A stretch of 21,583 nt of DNA, from NCBI GenBank assembly GCA_050996405.1, contig JBPCRW010000031.1, forward strand, positions 1 to 21,583, read 5' to 3'. The stretch comes from JBPCRW01 sp050996405. Its GTDB lineage: Bacteria > Acidobacteriota > Blastocatellia > Pyrinomonadales > Pyrinomonadaceae. The notes beneath the pieces are model-generated. The model searched no databases. It worked only from the letters and a program-made list of their open reading frames with translations, and was not told where the DNA came from. The position numbers and the translations under genes are program-made. Positions 1-6,885 of this stretch are shown here, in pieces (position 1 is the stretch's first letter; every line of letters starts with the position of its first letter).

Positions 1-11
1 TCAAACAGGTA

Positions 12-35
12 ACAAGTGACAAGTGACGAGCGGCA
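12..35. repeat. 7-nt tandem word repeat, possible half of an intergenic hairpin element
   Basis: Two copies of ACAAGTG follow one another (12-18, 19-25), then a diverged third copy, ACGAGCG (26-32). The 7-nt period and the position just before a gene match the arms of the inverted-repeat elements at 6156, 6811, 8461 and 12329. No opposite arm is present, so it would have to lie upstream of the window edge. Calling it a half-element is inference. Confidence 0.4.
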
Positions 36-80
36 AGATTTTTATTTCGCGTCTATTTGCATTTGTTCCGACCGAAAATT

Positions 81-875
81 ATGGCAGAAGATAAGGAAAC
101 ACGAAATCGCGTGCGCGAACTCGTCAAACAGGTTTTAGCGACCGTTCCGACCGAAGAAGAAACGAAAAATCCAGTCGCAAAACAAGCAGAAAATTTTCCG
201 CAGCGCGTCGTCGTCAATTCATTAAAAGATGAAATCGGCAAAGAGTTTGACCGCGACGAATCGGCGAAAAATTTAATCACCGAAGACGATTTGCGCGGGC
301 TGGAAACGGGCGCGAAATTAAGAATTGCGGAAAACGCGAAATTTACGCCGCTCGCCAGCGATTTGATTCGGGAAAAGCAAATTCAACTTGTCAAAAAGAG
401 CGAACGGCGCGGCTCGATAAAAGTAAAATCGGTTGCTTTGGGAAGCGACCACGGCGGTTTTGAATTCAAGGAACAGTTAAAGAAATTTCTCGCGGATTTA
501 GGTTTGCAGGTGCGCGATTTCGGCACGAATTCAAAAGACGCGGTTGATTATCCGGATTTCGCGCACGCGGTTGCGAAAGCCGTTTCGGGAAAACAGGTTG
601 ATGCCGGAATTATTATTGACGGCGCGGGAATTGGCTCGGCGATGACAGCAAATAAAGTTCCGAATGTCCGCGCAGCGGCTTGTTATTCGGCTACACTAGC
701 GAAAAATTCGCGCGAACATAACGGCGCGAATGTTTTGACTCTGGGAAGCGGGCAAAATAATTTCAATGAAATAAAGGAAATTGTCGAAGCGTGGCTTTCC
801 GCAAATTTAACCGAAGACAGGCACAAAAAGCGCGTTGGAAAAATTGACGCGATTGAGCGACAATATAAATGTTAA
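81..875 (+). CDS. RpiB/LacAB-family sugar-phosphate isomerase with N-terminal extension
   Basis: The C-terminal half (residues about 117-264) is an RpiB/LacAB-type isomerase, which interconverts aldose and ketose phosphates such as ribose-5-P and ribulose-5-P. Visible landmarks are SDHGG at 122-126, the loop IDGAGIGS at 179-186, ANK at 190-192 and REHNGANVL at 211-219. In E. coli-type RpiB the loop carries a catalytic Cys; here that position is Asp180. Residues 1-116 are extra: an amphipathic helix at about 7-22, a linker, and a small ITEDDL...LTPLASDLIRE-like segment at 67-98 that I associate with microcompartment-linked proteins. I chose ATG at 81; a TTG at 57 would add eight residues. It ends 4 nt before deoC, so the two are probably co-transcribed. 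The exact substrate is unknown. Confidence 0.85.
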   Translation: MAEDKETRNRVRELVKQVLATVPTEEETKNPVAKQAENFPQRVVVNSLKDEIGKEFDRDESAKNLITEDDLRGLETGAKLRIAENAKFTPLASDLIREKQIQLVKKSERRGSIKVKSVALGSDHGGFEFKEQLKKFLADLGLQVRDFGTNSKDAVDYPDFAHAVAKAVSGKQVDAGIIIDGAGIGSAMTANKVPNVRAAACYSATLAKNSREHNGANVLTLGSGQNNFNEIKEIVEAWLSANLTEDRHKKRVGKIDAIERQYKC

Positions 876-879
876 AAAA

Positions 880-1746
880 ATGAATCTGACAAACGGAAAT
901 TACGAAAAACTGGTCGAGCAGATTACCGATTTGGTTTTGTCGAAACTCGACGGCGGCGCGAATGATTATTGCCCTTCATTCTGCCGCGCCGATGTCGAGC
1001 GAATTGTTGACGCGGGCGCGTCGCGCATCGGAATCGTGTTGGGCGAAACGGCGACGGCGCGCGATTGGGCGAGTCTTATTGACCACACGCTTTTAAAACC
1101 TGAAGCGTCGGAATCGGACATCAAAAAACTCTGTAACGAAGCGATTCAATTCGGTTTCGCTTCGGTCTGCGTCAATCCGTCGTGGGTGAAAAAAGCGGCG
1201 CAGTTTTTGAAAGGTTCGAGCGTTCCGGTCTGCACGGTAATTGGCTTTCCTTTAGGCGCGACTCTTTCGGATGTCAAGGCTTACGAAACGCGCCGCGCGA
1301 TTTTCAACGGGGCGCGCGAAGTCGATATGGTGATAAATATCGGCGCGTTAAAATCGGGCGACGACTGCGCGGTCGAAGACGACATTCGCGCCGTCGCGGA
1401 AGCCGCGCACGAAAACGGAGTTTTGCTGAAAGTTATTATCGAAACCGCACTTTTGACCGACGAAGAAAAAGTTCGCGCGTGTCTCGCGGCAAAAAACGCG
1501 GGCGCGGATTTCGTCAAGACTTCGACCGGATTCGCCAAAGGCGGCGCGACCGCCGCCGACGTAGCATTGATGCGAAGAACGGTTGGTTCGTCGTTGGGTG
1601 TAAAAGCGTCTGGCGGCGTGAAGGGAATTGACGATGCCCGCGCAATGTTTGAAGCCGGAGCGACGAGAATCGGTGCGTCGGTCGGCGTGAAAATCGCGCA
1701 GGAAGCGAGCGGCGTGAAATCAAATATCGTCGCCGGAAACTATTAG
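880..1746 (+). CDS. deoC: Deoxyribose-phosphate aldolase with N-terminal targeting-like extension
   Basis: This is a class I DeoC aldolase, which cleaves 2-deoxyribose-5-phosphate to glyceraldehyde-3-phosphate and acetaldehyde. The aldolase domain runs from about residue 63 to 288. It contains LIDHTLLKP (67-74), VDM with Asp149, the Schiff-base lysine Lys213 in FVKTSTGF, and the second lysine Lys242 in VKASGGV, so it should be active. Residues 1-62 are not part of ordinary DeoC. The stretch 8-23 is an amphipathic helix strongly reminiscent of encapsulation peptides such as that of PduD, and it is followed by a Cys pair (CPSFC, 31-35) and DVERIVDAGASRIG. I chose ATG at 880, 4 nt after the preceding stop; an upstream ATG at 835 would overlap that gene by 41 nt. 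Acetaldehyde is a typical product confined in microcompartments. Confidence 0.92.
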   Translation: MNLTNGNYEKLVEQITDLVLSKLDGGANDYCPSFCRADVERIVDAGASRIGIVLGETATARDWASLIDHTLLKPEASESDIKKLCNEAIQFGFASVCVNPSWVKKAAQFLKGSSVPVCTVIGFPLGATLSDVKAYETRRAIFNGAREVDMVINIGALKSGDDCAVEDDIRAVAEAAHENGVLLKVIIETALLTDEEKVRACLAAKNAGADFVKTSTGFAKGGATAADVALMRRTVGSSLGVKASGGVKGIDDARAMFEAGATRIGASVGVKIAQEASGVKSNIVAGNY

Positions 1747-1764
1747 TCGAAACAAATCTTTAAT

Positions 1765-1810
1765 AATTCCGGCGGTAACTTTTTACTTCGGTAAAGTTAC
1801 CGCCGGAATT
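1765..1810. terminator. Bidirectional hairpin terminator with a UUCG tetraloop
   Basis: The 18-nt arms 1765-1782 and 1793-1810 are perfect reverse complements. The top of the stem can close as C(UUCG)G at 1786-1791. The + strand continues into TTTTAATTT, and the - strand is A/T-rich on the other side. It sits between deoC and the convergent gene, whose stop codon begins at 1811, so it can end transcription from both. Confidence 0.85.
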
Positions 1811-2950
1811 TTAATTTGCCTTGAAATTATAAACGATAAAGCCGGTTGCTTTAATCGCTTTGTCGCCGACCAGCGCGGGTTTGAATTTCGATTTGCGGGC
1901 GGCATCTTCCGCAGATGCGCGCAGTAATCCGGGACCGGAAACAGCTTTGGCGGAAGTCACATTTCCTCCTTCATCAAGATTTATCTGCACCGTCACCTGT
2001 CCTTCGATTTTAAATTTTTGGGCATCCGGCGGATAAAGCGGCGTGACCATTTTTACCGCGCGCTCAATGTTTAACTGTCCGAGGCTGACAATTTGCGGCT
2101 GTGTTTTTGGCGATTCTACTATCGTTGCCGGAGTTTTCTCCGGTGTCGAAGCCGTTTCCTGCGGTCTCGGCTGCGTAAAAGTTTTAGGCTGCTCGGCTTT
2201 GGCTTGTTCGGTTTTCGCCTGTTCATCCTGAAGCCGTTTCAGGGCGTTTTTTGCGGTTTCGTTGGCGGCATCCAGTTCGACTGCTTTTTGGTAATCGGCG
2301 AGAGCTTTTTGAGCGTTGCCGAGTTTTTCGTAAGAGTCGCCGCGATTGAAATAGGCGATTGATTCTTTCGGAGAAAGTTCGATTCCTTTGTTGTAATCGG
2401 AAATCGCCAGGTCGTAGGAATTTTTGTTGTAATAGGAAAGTCCTCGGCTGAGATAACTCGAAGCGTTTTTTGGATTTAATTCGATAGCCTTGTCGTAATC
2501 CGCCACCGCCAAATCGTATTCGCCTTTGACCATATGGGCATCCGCCTGTTTTTGATAAAAGGCGAAATCGGGCGGAGTCGGACTTGGCGCAGGGGTTGAA
2601 AACGGAATCGGAGTTGGCGTTAAAGTCACTTTGACCGGCGCGCTTTTCTGCCGGATTGCTTCGACAAGTTCCTTATCCGCGCCTGTATTTTCGAGTTCTT
2701 TTTCAATCTCAGGTGTCAGCGCGAAAGTAATTCCGCGAACTTTAACGGCACTTGCCAGCAGTTTGTTTCTATCTTCGAGCGTGACTTTTTTCGAGCGCAG
2801 TCCAATCAGAATATCGGCTAAACTCAACGACTGCTGCGCCTGTCCGGTTTGCCAGACAATGGACAGCGAAAGCAGCAGCGACACCAATGAAAAAACGGAA
2901 AGAATATACAAACGCTTTGATTTGATTCGGGAAAGAGACGCGGAGTTCAT
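1811..2950 (-). CDS. TPR-repeat protein with C-terminal TonB domain
   Basis: Residues 13-33 are a hydrophobic segment after a basic start, a membrane anchor or uncleaved signal. Residues 40-103 form an uncharacterised helical region (ALTPEIEKELENTGAD). A Pro/Thr/Ser-rich linker (106-127) leads to three tetratricopeptide repeats at about 128-161, 162-195 and 196-229, each with AxxDYxKxxEL-type helices. After a Gln/Lys/Thr-rich stretch, residues 298-379 match the TonB C-terminal domain (VTPLYPPDA, IEGQVTVQINLDEGGNV, FKPAL). TonB C-termini contact outer-membrane transporters, but no ExbB/ExbD genes are nearby, so it may be a scaffold instead. GAGGAA lies 10 nt before the chosen ATG. It is downstream of the kinase-like gene with a hairpin between them. 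Confidence 0.82.
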   Translation of the reverse strand: MNSASLSRIKSKRLYILSVFSLVSLLLSLSIVWQTGQAQQSLSLADILIGLRSKKVTLEDRNKLLASAVKVRGITFALTPEIEKELENTGADKELVEAIRQKSAPVKVTLTPTPIPFSTPAPSPTPPDFAFYQKQADAHMVKGEYDLAVADYDKAIELNPKNASSYLSRGLSYYNKNSYDLAISDYNKGIELSPKESIAYFNRGDSYEKLGNAQKALADYQKAVELDAANETAKNALKRLQDEQAKTEQAKAEQPKTFTQPRPQETASTPEKTPATIVESPKTQPQIVSLGQLNIERAVKMVTPLYPPDAQKFKIEGQVTVQINLDEGGNVTSAKAVSGPGLLRASAEDAARKSKFKPALVGDKAIKATGFIVYNFKAN

Positions 2951-2997
2951 AATTTTTGTTCCTCAATGCTTCGATAAATTAACTTTAATTTTTCGAC

Positions 2998-3022
2998 AAG
3001 TTTTAACGTCCGGTTAAAACTT
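2998..3022. terminator. Perfect 10-bp hairpin between the kinase-like and TPR/TonB genes
   Basis: AAGTTTTAAC at 2998-3007 and GTTAAAACTT at 3013-3022 are exact reverse complements around the 5-nt loop GTCCG. It lies 17 nt beyond the stop of the kinase-like gene and 48 nt before the start of the next gene on the same (-) strand. The stem is AT-rich with no clear U-tract after it on that strand, so it could be a weak terminator, an attenuator or an operator. Confidence 0.45.
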
Positions 3023-3038
3023 TTATAGTTTTCGGCAG

Positions 3039-4856
3039 TTAGTTGTCGTTGATAATATCGTCAACCGTAACGGCTTTCTTTTGAGTTGTCGGAGATTTGG
3101 CTGGCGGCAAAATTTGTTTCTTCAAGCGCGGTTTATTCGGCGCGGCAAATTTATTTTTAGACGACGGAAGTTCGGTCGCGGATTCCGAAACAACGGGTGC
3201 TGCGCTCGCGTCCGGCAGCGCGGAAGAAGCGGGCGAATTATTTATTTCGGACGCGGTTTGAGCGTTTGGAGCAGATGTATTTTCGACGGTCGGCGCGGGT
3301 TTGGCAGGTTCGCTTGAAGGGTTTGGTTGTTCCAAAACAGCTTGATTTGCCGCGCCCGGTTTGGGCGATAGGAAAAACCATCCGGCAATCGCGCCGCCGA
3401 GAATTACCAGCACAACGGCAACGGCGGCGATTCGTTTAAAACTATGATTGGTTTTCTGCGGTTCGGAAAACAAACTGCCGGATTCATCGGAAGATTCTTG
3501 TTTTGCGGCAACCGGCGCGGCTGAAATCGCCGCCGGAGTTTCAGTTTTTATTTCTTCTTTTGAGACTGCTGCCGGAGTTTCCGTTTTAATTATTTCTTTT
3601 GATGTCGGAGATTCCGGCGAAAGAGATTTATCGCCGCGCGATTCAAAAAATTCCGTGTCGTCCAATTCAAATAGTTCGCCATTTTCCGAAACCTGTTTTT
3701 CTTTTTCGCGCAAACGCTGTTCGGCTGATAATCTTTGCGCGTCGGCTTCGCGTAATTGTTGGTTGAGCAGTTCGGCTTGGCGTTGGTTTTCGGTTTTGGT
3801 TTCCTGTTTTTTTTGTTCGACATCCAAACGCTGCCGTTCGGCTGCGGTTTCTTTTTTCTCCTGCTCAAGAATCCGGCGTTTCTGTTCCGCCGCCTGCCGC
3901 GCATCTGTTTCCGTCTGTTTTTTTGTCTGCGCGACCGTCGCCTGTAAAATCCGGCGCATTATAATTGCCGAATCAAAACGGTTTTCGCGCTTGATTTCCA
4001 TCGCCCGCATTATGACATCGGAAATAACCGGCGGAATTTCCGAATTAAGTTTCACAGGCGGCGGCAGCGGGTCGGATTTTCCTTCCAGAATATCAATCGA
4101 GCGGGCGAGCGCGTCAACCGGAAGGCAGCCCGTCATCAATTGATAAAGCGTCGCGCCGAGCGAATAAATATCGCTTCGCGCGTCGAGCGGCTGCTCTAAA
4201 ATTTTCTGAGATCTTTCGTCATAACTATTCAGAATAACTTTTCGTGAAGCGGAATCTAAACCATCCCAAATTTGTTCGAGCGGAAAATATTGCAGATTCG
4301 CGCCGTCAGAATTTTGATTGGTAAAAGAGGCTGCGGTTTTCGCGTTTGTCGTTTTGGCGTAACTCAAATCGAGGAGTTTGATCTTTCCGTCCGTCGTTAA
4401 TTTTATGTTCTGCGGTTTGATGGCGCGGTGAATAATCGGCGGGTCATGTCTGTGCAGATAATTGAGCGCGTCCAGCAACTGGTCAGTCCAATCGGCGGCT
4501 TCCGCAAACGAAAAGGGGCAATTATTTTTTTCAATCAATTCACTTAAACTGCTGCCGTCAACCAGTTCCAACACGAGATAATGATGGTCAATCTCCGAAA
4601 AATAATCGTGAACGTGCGGCAGCGATTCGTGCCGGATTTCGGATAAAATTTTCGCTTCGTCGGCAAAAGCGGATTTTCGCGTTTCGTCCTGCGCGGCGTT
4701 TGCAGTCTTTTTCAAATCAACCGAGATTTCTTTTAAGACGACGTTTGTTTTAAGAATATTATCGAATGCTTCATAGATTACGTTTTTTCCGCCCTGACCG
4801 AATTGATGAACGATGCGGAAGCGTTCTCGCTGTAAAGTTTTTTCTGTTTCCAACAT
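3039..4856 (-). CDS. Membrane Ser/Thr kinase-like protein, probable pseudokinase
   Basis: Residues 13-305 form a Hanks-type kinase fold, with a glycine loop (FGQGGKNVIYEAFD, 19-32), the ATP lysine Lys42 in VVLKEI, the alpha-C Glu67, and the C-lobe marker DIYSLGATLYQLMTG (229-243). The catalytic loop reads HRAIKPQN (143-150): the HRD aspartate, the catalytic base, is Ala145. The DFG motif is DLS (163-165), which keeps the metal-binding Asp163. The activation segment ends in YFPLEQ rather than an APE-like motif. A charged coiled coil follows (about 310-390), then an acidic Ser/Thr/Pro region, one transmembrane helix (475-496), and a Pro/Ala/Ser-rich tail of about 110 residues outside the cytoplasm ending VDDIINDN. 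I infer a receptor or scaffold role with reduced or absent phosphotransfer. No clear Shine-Dalgarno precedes the ATG. Confidence 0.85.
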   Translation of the reverse strand: MLETEKTLQRERFRIVHQFGQGGKNVIYEAFDNILKTNVVLKEISVDLKKTANAAQDETRKSAFADEAKILSEIRHESLPHVHDYFSEIDHHYLVLELVDGSSLSELIEKNNCPFSFAEAADWTDQLLDALNYLHRHDPPIIHRAIKPQNIKLTTDGKIKLLDLSYAKTTNAKTAASFTNQNSDGANLQYFPLEQIWDGLDSASRKVILNSYDERSQKILEQPLDARSDIYSLGATLYQLMTGCLPVDALARSIDILEGKSDPLPPPVKLNSEIPPVISDVIMRAMEIKRENRFDSAIIMRRILQATVAQTKKQTETDARQAAEQKRRILEQEKKETAAERQRLDVEQKKQETKTENQRQAELLNQQLREADAQRLSAEQRLREKEKQVSENGELFELDDTEFFESRGDKSLSPESPTSKEIIKTETPAAVSKEEIKTETPAAISAAPVAAKQESSDESGSLFSEPQKTNHSFKRIAAVAVVLVILGGAIAGWFFLSPKPGAANQAVLEQPNPSSEPAKPAPTVENTSAPNAQTASEINNSPASSALPDASAAPVVSESATELPSSKNKFAAPNKPRLKKQILPPAKSPTTQKKAVTVDDIINDN

Positions 4857-4863
4857 AATCGGG

Positions 4864-4893
4864 ATTCGGACGAAGAGTAGAGTTTGTCCGAAT
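4864..4893 (-). promoter_or_regulatory. Inverted repeat at the start of the kinase-like gene
   Basis: ATTCGGAC (4864-4871) and GTCCGAAT (4886-4893) are perfect 8-bp complements separated by 14 nt. The repeat lies between the -10 box at 4896-4901 and the ATG at 4856, so it covers the expected transcription start and the ribosome-binding region. It could be an operator or a 5' UTR hairpin controlling translation. Confidence 0.45.
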
Positions 4894-4895
4894 GT

Positions 4896-4901
4896 ATTAT
4901 A
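4896..4901 (-). promoter_or_regulatory. -10 box for the kinase-like gene
   Basis: On the - strand this reads TATAAT exactly. A weak -35 (TTTTAT, 4919-4924) lies 17 nt upstream. The start codon is 40 nt downstream, giving a short leader. Confidence 0.5.
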
Positions 4902-5093
4902 ACCGCTGTTTGCGAAAAATAAAAGATATTTGTTGAAAATCTTTAAACAAAATTTACTAACACCTTGCGAAAATCTTTCGACGGTTTAAAAATATCCGCC
5001 GCGATAGATTTTTCTAAAATTTATGTCGTCAAAACTTTTTGCGGCATCAAATGTTTGTTGAACTTTTGCAGCACCGGATTGTTTCAAATCAAA

Positions 5094-5120
5094 AAAAACC
5101 TGCGTTTGCCGAAGGTTTTT
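5094..5120 (+). terminator. Terminator-like hairpin upstream of msrP
   Basis: AAAAACCT (5094-5101) pairs with AGGTTTTT (5113-5120) around an 11-nt loop and ends in five T residues. Only three pairs near the loop include G-C, so termination would be weak. Located 39 nt before the msrP ATG, it could act as an attenuator in the msrP leader. Confidence 0.35.
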
Positions 5121-5158
5121 AATGAAACTGTTTTCGTCGTAAAAACGAATAAAAGATT

Positions 5159-6157
5159 ATGGCAGACGATATTAAATCAAGCGAAATCACGCCCGAAAAT
5201 GTTTATCTGAACCGTCGAAACTTTATTCGCGCCGGACTTCTAGCGGGAACGACGCTCGCCACCGCCGGAATTTATAAATATTTCAACCAGCCGCCGCCGC
5301 CCGAAATTGAAACTGCGAAAATCGAAAATATCGTTCAGCCAAAAGAAACTCTGCCGGTTGTCAACGAAAAACTCAACAGCTTTGAAGAAATCACGAACTA
5401 CAATAATTTTTACGAATTTTCGACTACCAAAACCGCCGTCGCGCGTGACGCGGAAAATTTCGTCACGCGCCCATGGACAATTGAAGTCGGCGGATTAGTC
5501 AACAAACCGAAAGTTTTCGACATCGAAGAACTTCTGAAATTTCAGCAGGAAGAAAGAGTTTATCGTTTTCGGTGCGTCGAAGCGTGGTCAATGGTGATTC
5601 CTTGGATTGGTTTTCCGCTGAAAACTTTGCTCGAAAAGGTCGAACCGACGGGCGCGGCGAAATACGTCGCGTTTCAGACGTTTTACGACGGCGCGAATCC
5701 CAAAAATCCCGAAATGAAACTGCCCGCAGGCAAAAACGGAATGCAGTCGAGCTTTTTGGCGGGCATTGATTTTCCGTATGTCGAAGGCTTGCGGCTCGAC
5801 GAGGCTCTGCATCCGCTGACGATTTTGGCGACGGGGCTTTACGGCAAGCAAATGCCGAATCAGGACGGCGCGCCGCTGCGTCTGGTTGTGCCTTGGAAAT
5901 ACGGTTTTAAAAGTATCAAATCAATCGTCAAAATTACATTGACCGACGCGCAGCCGCCAACAACCTGGAATATCGCCGTGCCTGATTATTACGGATTCTA
6001 TTCAAATGTTAATCCCGAAATTCATCAAACGCGCTGGTCGCAGGCGACCGAAAATCGCATCGGCGAATTTCGGCAGCGCGAAACTTTAATGTTTAACGGT
6101 TACGCTGACCAAGTAGCGAATCTGTATGCGGGAATGGATTTGAAAAAAAATTTTTAA
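5159..6157 (+). CDS. msrP: Periplasmic methionine sulfoxide reductase, molybdopterin catalytic subunit MsrP
   Basis: MsrP (YedY) reduces methionine sulfoxide in oxidised envelope proteins, using a molybdopterin cofactor and electrons from MsrQ. The N-terminus has a twin-arginine signal (RRNFIRAGLLAG, 19-30), so it is exported folded by Tat. The sulfite-oxidase-type fold follows, with the molybdenum-ligand Cys139 in YRFRCVEAWSM (135-145), the conserved YVEGLRLDEA segment (about 207) and GAPLRLVVPWKYGFK further on. Length (332 aa) is normal for the family. It lies directly upstream of msrQ, its usual partner, separated by a hairpin element. The ATG is preceded only by a weak purine stretch. Confidence 0.95.
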   Translation: MADDIKSSEITPENVYLNRRNFIRAGLLAGTTLATAGIYKYFNQPPPPEIETAKIENIVQPKETLPVVNEKLNSFEEITNYNNFYEFSTTKTAVARDAENFVTRPWTIEVGGLVNKPKVFDIEELLKFQQEERVYRFRCVEAWSMVIPWIGFPLKTLLEKVEPTGAAKYVAFQTFYDGANPKNPEMKLPAGKNGMQSSFLAGIDFPYVEGLRLDEALHPLTILATGLYGKQMPNQDGAPLRLVVPWKYGFKSIKSIVKITLTDAQPPTTWNIAVPDYYGFYSNVNPEIHQTRWSQATENRIGEFRQRETLMFNGYADQVANLYAGMDLKKNF

Positions 6158-6210
6158 TGGTAAATGGTAAATGAAATCTTTTAATCATTTATCATTTACC
6201 ATTTACAATT
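6156..6210. repeat. Intergenic inverted repeat of ATGGTAA-type words between msrP and msrQ
   Basis: The left arm 6156-6174 contains tandem 7-nt words (ATGGTAA, ATGGTAA). Its reverse complement matches the right arm 6192-6210 at 18 of 19 positions (CATTTAC words). It starts inside the msrP stop codon and ends 1 nt before the msrQ ATG, so the msrQ start region has no visible Shine-Dalgarno and would be paired in the hairpin. It is nearly the same sequence as the element at 12329-12387. Confidence 0.8.
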
Positions 6211-6211
6211 T

Positions 6212-6811
6212 ATGTCCGATATAAAATTCAACAAAATTTTAATTTTCGTCAACAGCCTCGTGCCGCTCGCGCTTCTGGCGTGGGACGCTTTGCACGGAAA
6301 TTTGGGCGCGAATCCGGTTGAGTTTTTTTTACATACGACCGGCGTTTTAACTTTAATTTTCCTGCTTGTGACTTTGGCAATTACGCCTCTGCGAAAAATT
6401 TCGGGTTGGAATGAATTGATTAAATATCGGCGGATGCTCGGACTTTACGCTTTTTTTTACGTTTGCCTGCATTTTATCACTTACTTTGGTTTTGACCGTT
6501 CGCTCAGTTTATCTGGAACTTTGACCGATATTTTCGAGCGTCCGTTTATCGCCGTCGGGATGTTGAGTTTTTTTCTGATGATTCCGCTTGCCGTCACTTC
6601 GACCAATGCAATGATTAAACGTTTGGGCGGAAAACGCTGGGCGAAACTGCATAAATTGATTTATGTTATCGCCGTTGGCGGCGTGGTTCATTACTGGCTG
6701 ATTGTCAAATCCGACGTTTTTTATCCGCTCGTTTTCGGGCTGATTTTAGCGATGCTGTTCGGTTATAGATTTTATGCGAACAAACCGAAAATGCTGACAA
6801 TAAGAAATTAA
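6212..6811 (+). CDS. msrQ: Heme-binding membrane subunit MsrQ
   Basis: MsrQ is the cytochrome b-type inner-membrane partner that passes electrons from the respiratory chain or flavin reductases to MsrP. The 199-aa protein has about six hydrophobic segments (roughly 10-25, 38-60, 75-93, 110-130, 148-166, 170-187) and ends in the cytoplasm-like tail RFYANKPK. His87 (VCLHFIT), His147 (AKLHKLIY) and His160 (VVHYW) have the 60- and 13-residue spacings that I recall for the heme ligands of the E. coli protein. The ATG immediately follows the right arm of an inverted repeat, so translation may depend on opening of that hairpin or on ribosomes arriving from msrP. Confidence 0.94.
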   Translation: MSDIKFNKILIFVNSLVPLALLAWDALHGNLGANPVEFFLHTTGVLTLIFLLVTLAITPLRKISGWNELIKYRRMLGLYAFFYVCLHFITYFGFDRSLSLSGTLTDIFERPFIAVGMLSFFLMIPLAVTSTNAMIKRLGGKRWAKLHKLIYVIAVGGVVHYWLIVKSDVFYPLVFGLILAMLFGYRFYANKPKMLTIRN

Positions 6812-6881
6812 GTGCGAAATTCAAAGTGCAAAATGCAAAATAGAAATCAGTTTCTTAACTTTGCACTTTGAATTTCGCACT
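6811..6881. repeat. Perfect 22-bp inverted repeat between msrQ and the convergent DnaC-like gene
   Basis: Arms 6811-6832 and 6860-6881 are exact complements over 22 bp (starting AGTGCGAAATTC), with a 27-nt loop that continues the GCAAAAT words. It begins in the msrQ stop codon and ends 4 nt before the opposing gene's stop, so it is well placed as a bidirectional transcription end or 3' mRNA protector. It has no pronounced T-run. Confidence 0.85.
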
Positions 6882-6885
6882 AGAA

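Larger units (their letters stand above)
4857..5158. other. Divergent intergenic region between kinase-like gene and msrP
   Basis: This 302-nt, A/T-rich stretch separates divergent genes. It holds the inverted repeat 4864-4893 and the (-) strand -10 box at 4896-4901. It also has two copies of GAAAATCTTT (4935-4944 and 4969-4978, 34 nt apart) and a terminator-like hairpin (5094-5120) ahead of msrP. I could not identify a convincing msrP promoter. The 81-residue ORF in it overlaps msrP and has no recognisable domain. Confidence 0.55.

Noticed and set aside
57..80. TTG start that would lengthen the RpiB-like protein by eight residues
   Set aside because: The ATG at 81 gives a natural start (MAEDKETR) and the extra residues look like untranslated sequence; neither has a strong ribosome-binding site, so this stays somewhat open.
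1182..1631. 149-aa arginine-rich ORF on the + strand
   Set aside because: It is an out-of-frame shadow of deoC with RRRGSR-type composition expected from GCG/CGC codons read in the wrong frame.
4965..5210. 81-aa ORF upstream of msrP
   Set aside because: It overlaps the msrP start by 52 nt, has no ribosome-binding site or recognisable domain, and its composition fits untranslated A/T-rich DNA.
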